64,000 nucleotides of DNA from Streptomyces sp. R302 (GTDB lineage Bacteria; Actinomycetota; Actinomycetes; Streptomycetales; Streptomycetaceae). This document shows, in pieces, positions 43,175 to 52,898 of this stretch (position 1 is its first letter; each line of letters opens with the position of its first letter). The stretch is from NCBI RefSeq assembly GCF_012927245.1, contig NZ_JABBGE010000002.1, forward strand, positions 682,001-746,000. Direction: 5' to 3'. Below the pieces are notes generated by a model. It was not told the origin of the DNA and did not search any database. It worked only from the letters and a program-made list of their open reading frames with translations. Position numbers and translations under genes: made by a program.

Positions 43175-44209
43175 ATGAGATTCCCGCGTCCGTGGCGGCT
43201 CCTGCTCGCACCGGCGGCGCTTCTCGCGCTCGCCCCCGGAGCCCTCGCCTCCGCTCTCAGCGGCCCCACCGAACTCCCCGCTCCCGCACAGGGACTCAAT
43301 CTGCTCCTCGTCGGCGTCGACTCCCGGGCGGGGGTCACCGCCGCGGAGAAGGAACGTTTCCGGCTCGGCGGCGCGGACTGCGACTGCACGGACGTGATCA
43401 TGCTCGTGCACGTCTCCGCCGGGAACGACCGGGTGAGCGTGGTCTCGCTGCCCCGCGACTCGCTCGCCGAACTCCCCGGCCCGCACACCGACCGGCGGAC
43501 CGGCGCCGTCCACGACTCCCATCTCGCGAAGATCAACGCGGCCCACGCGGAAGGCGGTTCGGCCCTCGCGATCGAGACCGTCGAGGCGGTGACGGGGCTC
43601 TCCGTGCACCGGTACCTCGAAGTCGACTTCCGCCGCTTCATGGACAGCATCGACCGGGTCGACGGCGGGGTGCCCATCTGTACGGAGAAGCCGTTGAAGG
43701 ACCCGGCGACCGGCCTCGACCTGGCGGTCGGCACCCGGCGGGTGGGCGGCGGCGAGGGGCTGCAGTACGTGCGCTCGCGGAAGGCCGACGGGGAGATGGA
43801 CTTCGGCCGCATCCGCAAGCAGCAGAAGTTCCTCGTCAACATGCTGGACCGGATCCGCTCCGGCGGGACCCTCAAGGACCCGGCGCGGCTGCGGGCCCTC
43901 GCCTCGACGCTGCGCGGCACGGCGGCCGCCGAGCGGGGCGTCTCGGTGGCCGAACTGCTGACGCTCGCCACCCGGTTGAAGGCCCTCGGCCCGTCCCGTA
44001 CCGAGTTCGCGACCGTGCCCGTCCGCGGCTTCAACCCGCTGATCGACGGGGTCGGATCCACCGTGGGCTGGGACGAGGAGGGGGCCGCGGAGGTCTTCGC
44101 GCGGCTGCGCGCGGACCGGCCGCTGCCGTCCGGCGACGCGATCGCGCCCAGCGAGCTCTCCGTCGCCGACTACGCGCCCACCCGGGGGTCTTCGCTCATC
44201 TGCCCGTAG
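43175..44209 (+). CDS. LytR-CpsA-Psr (LCP) family protein
   Basis: A 344-residue membrane-anchored or exported protein. LCP enzymes transfer lipid-linked glycopolymers to peptidoglycan. Signal/anchor at residues 7-27, then the LCP fold: NLLLVGVDSRAG, DVIMLVHVSAG, VVSLPRDSLAEL with the conserved Arg and Asp that hold the pyrophosphate, KINAAHAEGG, and YVRSRKADGEMDFGRIRKQQKFL. It is shorter than multi-domain Streptomyces LCP proteins and lacks the C-terminal LytR_C domain. Lying between rodlin genes and near the polysaccharide cluster, it may attach that polymer to the wall. Confidence 0.92.
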   Translation: MRFPRPWRLLLAPAALLALAPGALASALSGPTELPAPAQGLNLLLVGVDSRAGVTAAEKERFRLGGADCDCTDVIMLVHVSAGNDRVSVVSLPRDSLAELPGPHTDRRTGAVHDSHLAKINAAHAEGGSALAIETVEAVTGLSVHRYLEVDFRRFMDSIDRVDGGVPICTEKPLKDPATGLDLAVGTRRVGGGEGLQYVRSRKADGEMDFGRIRKQQKFLVNMLDRIRSGGTLKDPARLRALASTLRGTAAAERGVSVAELLTLATRLKALGPSRTEFATVPVRGFNPLIDGVGSTVGWDEEGAAEVFARLRADRPLPSGDAIAPSELSVADYAPTRGSSLICP

Positions 44210-44227
44210 GCCGTCCGGTGGACATAC

Positions 44228-44255
44228 CGGAACCTCGGCCGCTGCGACCAGTTGA
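44228..44255 (+). promoter_or_regulatory. BldN-like promoter of the third rodlin gene
   Basis: CGGAAC (44228-44233), 16 bp, AGTTGA (44250-44255), then TCAG as in the second rodlin promoter. 50 bp before the start codon and just after the LCP stop. Confidence 0.72.
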
Positions 44256-44305
44256 TCAGCACGGCTCGGCACTCAGCCTGGGCCAGTCATCCGAAAGGCC
44301 AGAAC

Positions 44306-44704
44306 ATGAAGAAGCTCCTCGCGACCGCTGCGGTGGCTGTTTCGGTCGTCGGCGCGACGGCCGGCCAGGCGCTCGCCATCGCCGACGACGGTGGCACCAC
44401 CTCGTTCTCCGGCAACGGCGCGCACCAGGAGTTCGGCAACTCCGCCACCCACGGCAACATGAGCCCGCAGTTCGCGCTCGTCCAGGGTTCCCTGAACAAG
44501 CCGTGCGTGGGTCTCCCGGCCAAGGTCAACGCCGGCTCGATCGTCGGCCTCGTGCCGATCGCGGTCCAGGACATCAACGTCCTGTCCTCCCCGCAGAACC
44601 AGCAGTGCGTCGAGAACTCCACCCAGGCCAAGGGCGACGAGCCGCTGTCGCACATCCTCAGCGACATCCCCGTGCTGTCCGGCAACGGCGCCGGCAACAG
44701 CTGA
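44306..44704 (+). CDS. Rodlin (RdlA/RdlB family)
   Basis: A 132-residue rodlin with an ATG start ([20 protein letters not shown]) and signal cleavage after about ALA. The mature part has [52 protein letters not shown] and [18 protein letters not shown]. Nearly identical to the second rodlin from the NMSPQF motif onward. It is separated from the first two rodlins by the LCP gene and has its own promoter. Confidence 0.95.
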   Translation: MKKLLATAAVAVSVVGATAGQALAIADDGGTTSFSGNGAHQEFGNSATHGNMSPQFALVQGSLNKPCVGLPAKVNAGSIVGLVPIAVQDINVLSSPQNQQCVENSTQAKGDEPLSHILSDIPVLSGNGAGNS

Positions 44705-44726
44705 GCAGCGTCGCTCGGCCACGGCG

Positions 44727-44764
44727 CGGCCCCGCCGTCCCTCTCCGGAGGGGCGGCGGGGCCG
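44727..44764. terminator. Bidirectional terminator between third rodlin and DUF255 gene
   Basis: A long stem (11-bp CGGCCCCGCCG / CGGCGGGGCCG plus six inner pairs including one G-T) with a 4-nt loop between convergent genes. Confidence 0.85.
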
Positions 44765-44780
44765 TGTCCTTGTCGGGGGC

Positions 44781-46802
<2,022 letters not shown>

Positions 46803-46935
46803 ACGAGCCAGCCTCTCACAACGACTGGCACGACCGGCGAAACCCTGACGAGCCCGCCCCGCTTGGCCGAATTCCGCTTGTGCGCCATCACGTGGTGGGC
46901 GGCAGCAGGCTGGGCGCAGCAGCGCCGGACCTGCC

Positions 46936-47252
46936 GGGGCTCGGCATGGCCGTCGTGGGCCCGAGCACCTCCGACCGGCACAACCGGCTGGCGCGGACCC
47001 TGGCCAATGCCCTGGACGCCGCCGCGGGCCCCGACTGGGACGCGGACGCGGACTTCGACCTCCGCCTGCAGGACGTTCCCCTCACCAACCGCCGTCTACC
47101 GGCGGGGCGAGCAGGCCGCCGCCGGGGTCCCGATCGTCTACACCTACGTTCTCGACCCTGCCGACAGGGCCGACCGGGACGGCGAGGTGTGCACCGGCGC
47201 AGTGAAGGCCACCGCGCCATTCGCCGTCAGGGTCGGCCTTGGGACCGTGTGA
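46936..47252 (+). pseudogene. Uma2-family endonuclease, internally deleted and frameshifted
   Basis: Two pieces of a Uma2-like (PD-(D/E)XK) protein, common in large numbers in Streptomyces. The first reads [20 protein letters not shown] and then [16 protein letters not shown]; the second, in another frame, reads EQAAAGVPIVYTYVLDPADR and GEVCTGAVKATAPF, the usual end. The roughly 50 residues between them that carry the catalytic Asp and Glu/Lys are missing. It is not functional. Confidence 0.8.
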
Positions 47253-49086
47253 CGAGCGACGCCGTATAGCGCTGGACCTCTCCCGCGACGCGGTCGCAGC
47301 CGACGAGGACCGGGTGGGGGCCGAGGTGGTGGAGTTCGGCCGTGTGGTGGTGGGTGGTGCCGGTGCGCGGGTTGTGGGCCGTGAGGTGGTACAGGGTGTC
47401 CGTGGTCCGGTGGATGCTCATGTGGTGTGACGTCCACTCCCATCCGTACGTACGGAAGAGCTCCCGTTCCAGGACCTGTTCGCCGGGGTCGGGCAGGCAG
47501 GCCCAGCCTCGGTAGAGGTCCATCAGGTCGGCGGGGTCGCCGGTGCGTTCGACCAGGCGGTCCATGCGGTCCGGGGTGAGGTTGCCCCAGACGCGGCCCT
47601 CCGGGAAGTCGACCAGGGTGGGGGCGAAGCGGTGGCCGCCGAAGCTGCTGATGCGCCACACCCGTACCGCCCCGCCGCTGCCGTGGGCCCGGCGGAGCTG
47701 TTCGTAGAACGGGTAGCCGAGGGTGCCGCAGCACGCGTCGACCGAGGCGTGGGTGCAGACGACCAGGTCGCGGTGCGCGGTCGTGACGCGGTACGCGGCG
47801 AAGGGGGCGAGGGAAGCCGCCGTGTCGTCGGCGTCGGGCGCGGCGAACAGCGCGTCGATCAGGGCCGGGGCCTGGTCGGTGGGGACGTGGTGCTCGGTAC
47901 GGGAGAGGGGCGCCGCCGGGCCCGGGGCGCGGTCGAAGCGGATGATCCGGAGCAGGCCGGGCGTCGAGTACTCCGGGTCCGGTGCCGCGGCGAACGTCTT
48001 CATCGTCAGGCCGCGTTCCTCGGTGCGGCGGGTGGCCCTGCGCAGGGCCGAGCGCAGAGCGGCGGGGACCCGGTCCGTTTCCCATACCGGGGTGCCCATT
48101 CCGGGCGGCCACGGCAGCGGGAGTTCCAGCATGAGGAAGCGGTCGAAGGGGCGGGCCGTGCCGATCGGGTCCTCGGCGGCGGTGCGCGCCACGAGGGAGC
48201 AGGACCGCCGTGCCGGGATGGCCGGTTCCGGTCGCGGGCGGTCCGGTACGCGGCCGGCCATCGCGTCCAGCACGTTGCGGCGGGCCCGGTCCGCCTCGGA
48301 GTCCAGCTCCTCGACGGTGCCGAGCCTGGTGACGCTCTCCACGGCGCTGGGCCCGGCGAAGCCGTGTTCGCGCAGCGTCCGGTAGAGGCCGGTGAAGTCC
48401 ACGATGCCGTCGCCGGGCGTGATCGCGGGCGGCATCCCCCCGGTGGTCACCGCCCGGTTCCGGCCGCGGGCCGGGTGGTCGCGTACGCCGACCGCCGCGA
48501 TGTACGGGGCGAGTTCGGCCAGGCCGCGGGCCGGGGGCTCACCGCCGTAGTGGACCAGGTTGCCGGGATCCCAGCAGGCCCGGAAGGCGTCCTGGCCGAC
48601 GCGTTCCACGACAGCCAGGGTGTCCGCCGCGCTGCGCGTCAGGCCGCCGTGCGGCTTCACGGCGATGGTCACCCCGTGGGCGGCGGCATACGGGGCGGCG
48701 GCCGCCATGAGCCGTAGGTAGCGGTCGCCGTGGACGGGCTCGGGGCAGCCCATGTCGACCAGCGTCGGCACCTCAAGGCGGGCACAGTGGTCGATCTGGC
48801 GGCGCAGCGTGGCCAGCGCCCGCTCGTCATCGCGGTCCAGGTCGGCGGCGTGACTGAGAACGACGAGCCGCAGGCCGTGGTCGCGGATCAGCGCGCCGAC
48901 CTCCAGGGCGTGGGCGGCCGGGCTGTCGGGGGTGATCACCTCGGTGACCCCGTGCACCGGGAGGGCGACCGCGTCGAACCCCGCCGTACGGATGCCGGCC
49001 AGCGCACGCCGAAGCGGGAACTGCGCCCAGGGGCGCACGGTGCAGGCGATACCGGTCGCGGGTGTGGAGGTGGGCGTGGGCGTCAT
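47227..49086 (-). CDS. Fusion of xylose-isomerase-like TIM barrel and sucrase/ferredoxin-like domain
   Basis: A 619-residue two-domain protein. Residues about 10-280 are an AP-endonuclease-2/xylose-isomerase-type barrel (VPTLVDMGCPEP, TIAVKPHGGL, CWDPGNLVHYG, VGVRDHPARG, GDGIVDFTGLYRTL) with metal-site Glu/Asp/His residues. Residues about 290-600 match the sucrase/ferredoxin-like (Apd1-type) family: RRSCSLVARTAAEDPIGTA, VCTHASVDACCGTLGYPFYE near residue 443, and SFGGHRFAPTLVDFPEGRVWG, a thioredoxin-fold [2Fe-2S] protein. It overlaps the ABC ATPase gene by 4 bp, so it is the last gene of the cobalamin-riboswitch operon. A role in reducing or processing the imported corrinoid or metal is inferred. 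Confidence 0.82.
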   Translation of the reverse strand: MTPTPTSTPATGIACTVRPWAQFPLRRALAGIRTAGFDAVALPVHGVTEVITPDSPAAHALEVGALIRDHGLRLVVLSHAADLDRDDERALATLRRQIDHCARLEVPTLVDMGCPEPVHGDRYLRLMAAAAPYAAAHGVTIAVKPHGGLTRSAADTLAVVERVGQDAFRACWDPGNLVHYGGEPPARGLAELAPYIAAVGVRDHPARGRNRAVTTGGMPPAITPGDGIVDFTGLYRTLREHGFAGPSAVESVTRLGTVEELDSEADRARRNVLDAMAGRVPDRPRPEPAIPARRSCSLVARTAAEDPIGTARPFDRFLMLELPLPWPPGMGTPVWETDRVPAALRSALRRATRRTEERGLTMKTFAAAPDPEYSTPGLLRIIRFDRAPGPAAPLSRTEHHVPTDQAPALIDALFAAPDADDTAASLAPFAAYRVTTAHRDLVVCTHASVDACCGTLGYPFYEQLRRAHGSGGAVRVWRISSFGGHRFAPTLVDFPEGRVWGNLTPDRMDRLVERTGDPADLMDLYRGWACLPDPGEQVLERELFRTYGWEWTSHHMSIHRTTDTLYHLTAHNPRTGTTHHHTAELHHLGPHPVLVGCDRVAGEVQRYTASLVTRSQGRP

Positions 49087-49868
49087 GGGGACGGCTCCTG
49101 GTTGTCGTCGTCGCGAGACGCTTCGTATCGGGTGACGATCACTCGGTGGGGCGTGCCCTCGGCTCGGTCGCCGTCGAGGGTGAGGGTGTGCGCGCGGACG
49201 CCGTACAGGTCGCCGACGGTCCTTTCGGTGAGGAGTTCCCCGGCCGGGCCGATGCGCACGTCGGCGCCGCCGAACATGAGCATCGCGGTGTCGGCGATCT
49301 CCATCGCGTGGTCGGGGTGGTGCGTGGTCAGGACGATCGTGCGGCCCTCGTCGGCGAGGCCGCGGAGCAGATGCAGGACGCGGCCCTGGTTGCGCAGGTC
49401 CAGCGCGGACGCGGGCTCGTCGAGGACGAGCACGGGCCCCTGGGCGGCGATCGCCCGGGCGATGAGCACCAGTTGGCGTTCACCTCCGCTGAGGGTCGGG
49501 TAGTCGCGGCCGGCGAGGTGGGTGAGGCCGACCCGTTCCAGGGCGGCGAGGGCCAGCTCGTGGTCCCTGCGGCCGGGGGTCGCCAGGGGGCGGAGGTGCC
49601 GCGCCCGGCCCATCAGCACCATGTCCAGCGCCGTGTAGGCGAAGGTGGAGCGGTGGCTCTGCGGGACGTACGCGACCGCGCCGTCGGCCCGTACCCGCCC
49701 CTCGGTGGGCGTGGCGAGGCCGGCGAGGCAGCGCAGCAGGGTCGTCTTGCCGCGGCCGTTGGGCCCGAGCACGGTGAGGATCTCGCCGGGGGCGAGCCGG
49801 TGCGCGACGCCGCGGAAGAGCCAGCGCCCGGGGTCGTGGGTGAAGCCGAGGCCGTCGAGCTCAAGCAT
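49083..49868 (-). CDS. ABC transporter ATPase, iron-siderophore/B12 type
   Basis: A 261-residue ATPase of the BtuD/FecE class that powers metal-chelate or cobalamin import. Walker A is LGPNGRGKTT (with Arg for the usual Ser/Ala/Cys), Q-loop YVPQSHRSTF, signature LSGGERQLVLIARA, Walker B VLVLDEPAS and switch THHPDHAM. Start and stop overlap the neighbouring genes (8 bp with the permease, 4 bp with the fusion gene). All catalytic motifs are intact. Confidence 0.92.
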   Translation of the reverse strand: MLELDGLGFTHDPGRWLFRGVAHRLAPGEILTVLGPNGRGKTTLLRCLAGLATPTEGRVRADGAVAYVPQSHRSTFAYTALDMVLMGRARHLRPLATPGRRDHELALAALERVGLTHLAGRDYPTLSGGERQLVLIARAIAAQGPVLVLDEPASALDLRNQGRVLHLLRGLADEGRTIVLTTHHPDHAMEIADTAMLMFGGADVRIGPAGELLTERTVGDLYGVRAHTLTLDGDRAEGTPHRVIVTRYEASRDDDNQEPSP

Positions 49869-50967
49869 CGGACCACATCCGGCGGCGGCTGCGGTTCAGC
49901 AGGAGGAGGAACACCGGCGCCCCGACGAGCGCGGTCAGCACGCCCAGCGGGATCTCGGCCACTCCGAGGCTGCGGGTCACGGTGTCGATGACGGTGAGGT
50001 ACGCGGCGCCCAGGCCGAGGCTCACCGGGATCAGCACCCGGTGGTCGGGGCCGACCCACAGCCGCGCCAGGTGCGGCACCACGAGCCCTACCCAGCCGAT
50101 GACCCCGCTCACCGCGACCGCTCCGGCGACCACCGCGGCCACCGCCGTGAGCAGCAGCCAGCGCAGCCGTCCGGGCCGGAGCCCCAGGGTCTTGGCGTCC
50201 TCGTCCCCGAGCGACAGGACGTTGATCCGCCAGCGCAGCGCGCAGATCAGCGCCCCGCCCACCAGGACCGGCACCGCTGCCACGGCGACCTTGCCGTAGG
50301 TGGCCGTGGCCAGGCTGCCGAGGAGCCAGAACACGATGGACTGGAGCTCGCCGTACGGGTCGGCGAGATACGTCAGCAGGGAGACCAGCGCCGAGAAGAA
50401 CGCTCCGACGACGATGCCGGACAGCACGATCGTCAGCGGCGGCGCGGGCCCGCGCACCCGGCTGGTCGCGAACACCGCGAAGAGGGCGAGCAGTCCGAAG
50501 CCGAACGAGCCGAGCACCAGCGCCGCCGAGCCGAGACCGAGCACGATCGCGAGTGCTCCGCCGAAGGACGCCCCGGAGGAGACGCCCAGGATCTGCGGGC
50601 TGACGATCGGGTTGCCGAAGACCGCCTGGAGCGTCGCCCCGCAGACCGCGAGCCCGGCGCCGACCAGCAGGGCGAGCAGTACGCGCGGCAGCCGTACCTG
50701 GAGCACGGCGGCCTCCTCGGTGTCCGACCAGGTCCGCTCGATCGGCAGCACCTGCCCGAGGAGGATCCGTACGACGTCCTCGAAGCCGACCGTGTAGCGG
50801 CCCGTCCCGAGCGCGGCGACAGCGACGAGCAACACCGCGACCGGCAGCCCGACGAGTGCGGAACGCTGCCGTGCCCGGCCCGGCCCGGCGGTGGGTGCGG
50901 CGCCCGGGCCGGCCGCGCGCGCATCCGTGCCCGGGTCCGCCCCGCGCTCAGCGGCCGAAGTCGTCAT
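49861..50967 (-). CDS. ABC transporter permease, FecCD/BtuC family
   Basis: A 368-residue membrane protein with about 10 helices after a 35-residue polar N-terminus. Family signatures are LRLPR-like VRLPRVLLALLVGAGLAVCGATLQAVFGNP (read in parts), GVSSGASFGGALAIV, and GWVGLVVPHLARLWVGPDHR. It forms the translocation path of the importer. I chose the ATG at 50967 (MTTSAAERG); it overlaps the binding-protein gene by 20 bp. Confidence 0.92.
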   Translation of the reverse strand: MTTSAAERGADPGTDARAAGPGAAPTAGPGRARQRSALVGLPVAVLLVAVAALGTGRYTVGFEDVVRILLGQVLPIERTWSDTEEAAVLQVRLPRVLLALLVGAGLAVCGATLQAVFGNPIVSPQILGVSSGASFGGALAIVLGLGSAALVLGSFGFGLLALFAVFATSRVRGPAPPLTIVLSGIVVGAFFSALVSLLTYLADPYGELQSIVFWLLGSLATATYGKVAVAAVPVLVGGALICALRWRINVLSLGDEDAKTLGLRPGRLRWLLLTAVAAVVAGAVAVSGVIGWVGLVVPHLARLWVGPDHRVLIPVSLGLGAAYLTVIDTVTRSLGVAEIPLGVLTALVGAPVFLLLLNRSRRRMWSDA

Positions 50968-52105
50968 AGTCCCGGGAGCCGGAGTTGGCGCGGACCTGGA
51001 GGACGGTGTCCAGCTGGGCGTCGGTGGGCTCCGCACCGTAGAGGAACTTGTACTCGCGTACGACCTCGGCCCGCAGGCCCGGCGCCTTGGTGCCCCGCAC
51101 CAGAGCGGCGAGCCACTGCCACATCAGCGGTGACTCCTGGCTCGGCGGATCCCACCGGTAGCCGCCCAGCGGCACCTTGTAGACACGGCGTTCCCGCACC
51201 GCGCGCAGGCTCGCGAGCGCCGGGTCGTCGTACATGTCCTTCGGCTGGGCCGGGCCGAAGTTGCCGAGCAGAACGATGTCGGGATCCCACTTCAGCAACT
51301 GCTCGACGTCGATGGTGGCCTGTTCCTCCTTGACGACGGCGGCGGGATTGCGGCCCCCGACGAGTTCGGTGACGTAGTGGTTGTACGAGGCTCCGCCGCC
51401 GACCCTCAGTCCGTCGGCGGCGCCACGCAGGTACAGCACGGACGGCGGCTCTCCGGTTCCGGCGGGACTTCCGGCGGGCAGCTGCTTCAGCCGCCGGCGC
51501 ATTCCGGAGACGATCCGCTCGGCACGGTCCTCCTTGCCGAGCAGCCGCCCGTACAGCGTGACGGCGCCTTCCAGGTCCTTCTGCGTCCCGTAGGTGAGCC
51601 CGGCGACCTTCAGGCCCGCGTTCCGCAGAGGTTCGACGATGCCCGCGCCCCGGTCGCCCCACTGGATCACCACATCCGGCTCAAGGGCGAGGACGCTCTC
51701 CACATTGGGCGCGAACTCGGCCCCCGCCACATCCGTGGGCACCTTGAGCAGCTCGGGGTACGCCTCGCCCAGGAAGCTGCCCTTGATCGCGGTGCGCGAC
51801 GCCGCGTTCATCCCGGCCAGTACCCCGGGTCCGCCGTTCACGGCGACCATCATGGACGCGGCGGGCAGCGGGATGGTCACCACCCGGCGGGCGGGGCGCG
51901 GCAGTTCGACGGTGCGGCCGGTCAGATCGGTGACGGTCAGGTTCTTGCCGGTGCTCGTCGGCTCGGCACGCCCGCAAGCGGTGCCCAGGAAAGGCAGCGC
52001 GGCCGCGGCCAGCGCGCCTCCCAGCAGCCGGCGACGCGAAACGTCCGGGACCGGCACAGCGGCGGGGGGTCCGGGGGGTGTCTCCCCGGAAGACACAGCA
52101 GGCAT
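50948..52105 (-). CDS. ABC transporter substrate-binding lipoprotein, BtuF/FepB type
   Basis: A 385-residue exported lipoprotein. The N-terminus has a twin-arginine stretch (SRRRLLGGALAAAALPFLG) followed by the lipobox LGTAC. Two Helical-backbone binding domains follow (RRVVTIPLPAASMMVAV, LALEPDVVIQWGD, LKWDPDIVLLGNF). The start at 52105 has GAGAGGA upstream. An in-frame GTG at 52258 would extend it, but the extension has no signal-peptide character. First main gene of the riboswitch operon. The ligand is probably a corrinoid given the riboswitch, but siderophore proteins of the same class look similar. Confidence 0.9.
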   Translation of the reverse strand: MPAVSSGETPPGPPAAVPVPDVSRRRLLGGALAAAALPFLGTACGRAEPTSTGKNLTVTDLTGRTVELPRPARRVVTIPLPAASMMVAVNGGPGVLAGMNAASRTAIKGSFLGEAYPELLKVPTDVAGAEFAPNVESVLALEPDVVIQWGDRGAGIVEPLRNAGLKVAGLTYGTQKDLEGAVTLYGRLLGKEDRAERIVSGMRRRLKQLPAGSPAGTGEPPSVLYLRGAADGLRVGGGASYNHYVTELVGGRNPAAVVKEEQATIDVEQLLKWDPDIVLLGNFGPAQPKDMYDDPALASLRAVRERRVYKVPLGGYRWDPPSQESPLMWQWLAALVRGTKAPGLRAEVVREYKFLYGAEPTDAQLDTVLQVRANSGSRDYDDFGR

Positions 52106-52116
52106 GCGCGTTCCTC

Positions 52117-52254
52117 TCACGTCCGGGGAACGGGCCGCCAGGGGAACGGCACCCGGGACCGTGACGCACCACGGCCGCGCCCCACGGGGCCGCGACCAGC
52201 GCACGCCGAGCACCCGAACGAGCCTGCCGCACCTGTCGCCGCCGCAGACCGCAT
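52117..52254 (-). CDS. Possible 45-residue leader peptide
   Basis: A short frame between the riboswitch and the binding-protein gene. Its ATG (52254-52252) follows a perfect AGGAGG (52265-52260) with 5 bp between, and its TGA ends 11 bp before the next ATG. The peptide is basic and Arg/Gly/Ser-rich, so its sequence alone would not suggest a gene; the ribosome site is the evidence. It may couple riboswitch control of this site to translation of the transporter genes. Confidence 0.45.
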   Translation of the reverse strand: MRSAAATGAAGSFGCSACAGRGPVGRGRGASRSRVPFPWRPVPRT

Positions 52255-52287
52255 GCACGCCTCCTGGGGTCCACGCCCCGTGGATGG

Positions 52288-52455
52288 TGTCCGCGACAGG
52301 TCAGTGTCCTGACTCCCGGATCATCACTCACCCCGACCTTCCAGCCTTCCGGCCGTGGTCGTCCGTGGGGTCCGCTCCCCGGTCACAGTGGCGGGACCGT
52401 GCCGGATTCCCACCGGCTTCCTGGTTCCCGTCGCGATCGTCGCCGTTCACAGTAG
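52288..52455 (-). promoter_or_regulatory. Cobalamin riboswitch
   Basis: On the minus strand the conserved core is complete: AGCCGGTGGGAATCCGGCAC, then the B12 box GTCCCGCCACTGTGA (core 52418-52383), a variable arm, and the 3' part GGAGTCAGGACACTGACC (52315-52298). The element lies about 185 bp before the binding-protein ATG and right before the AGGAGG of the leader frame, so adenosylcobalamin binding should switch off the operon. Confidence 0.93.
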
Positions 52456-52678
52456 CCATCGACCCCGCATCGCGGAAGTCGACCCGTCCGCGGGAGCGGC
52501 CTTGCGTGCGGTGATGATCACTGGGTCGCCGTCGGGTCGGTCGTGTGCGACCGACCCCGCTTCTCGGCAGCGAATGAACCGCCCTCCAGGTGCTGGCGGA
52601 TGGTGACGTCGTGCTCGGGGGCCCACTCCGAGGAAGCCTTCAGCTGCTCTTGGACCAGGCGACGGTGGCACCAGTGGA
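52456..52678. other. Gap between riboswitch and DUF255 fragment
   Basis: About 220 bp. On the minus strand a short frame reads LVQEQLKASSEWAPEHDVTI and RQHLEGGSFAAEKRGRSHTT, protein-like but without a start or recognised family; it may be the tail of a lost gene. The riboswitch promoter should also be here. Confidence 0.4.
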
Positions 52679-52843
52679 TTACCGGAAGCATGAGTGGCAG
52701 GACGCATAGCCCACACTCAAGAGGATGGGCACGTCCCGCCGCTCGGCTTCATTCATCGCATCCTCTCCCCATGGCCACCGATCCACCGGATTGGAGGCGT
52801 GCTGGAGCAGGTACGGCGACATCGCGTTCGCGAGTCGGTGCAT
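52679..52843 (-). pseudogene. Truncated N-terminus of a DUF255 thioredoxin-domain gene
   Basis: 54 residues from ATG to stop, reading [20 protein letters not shown] and then ILLSVGYASCHSC. This matches the first 54 residues of the intact gene at 44781-46802 ([27 protein letters not shown]) but stops right after the redox motif, and the second cysteine context has changed from CHWC to CHSC. It is a broken partial copy on the same strand. Confidence 0.82.
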
Positions 52844-52898
52844 GCTGGCATCGTCGCACCATCCGGACCGTGGGGCAGGGCGGTACGCCCCGACGGAC

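Noticed and set aside
52106..52258. Longer form of the binding protein from a GTG at 52258
   Set aside because: It would put 51 Arg/Gly-rich residues before the Tat/lipoprotein signal, and the GTG lies only 1 bp from AGGAGG; the overlapping leader-frame ATG fits that site better.
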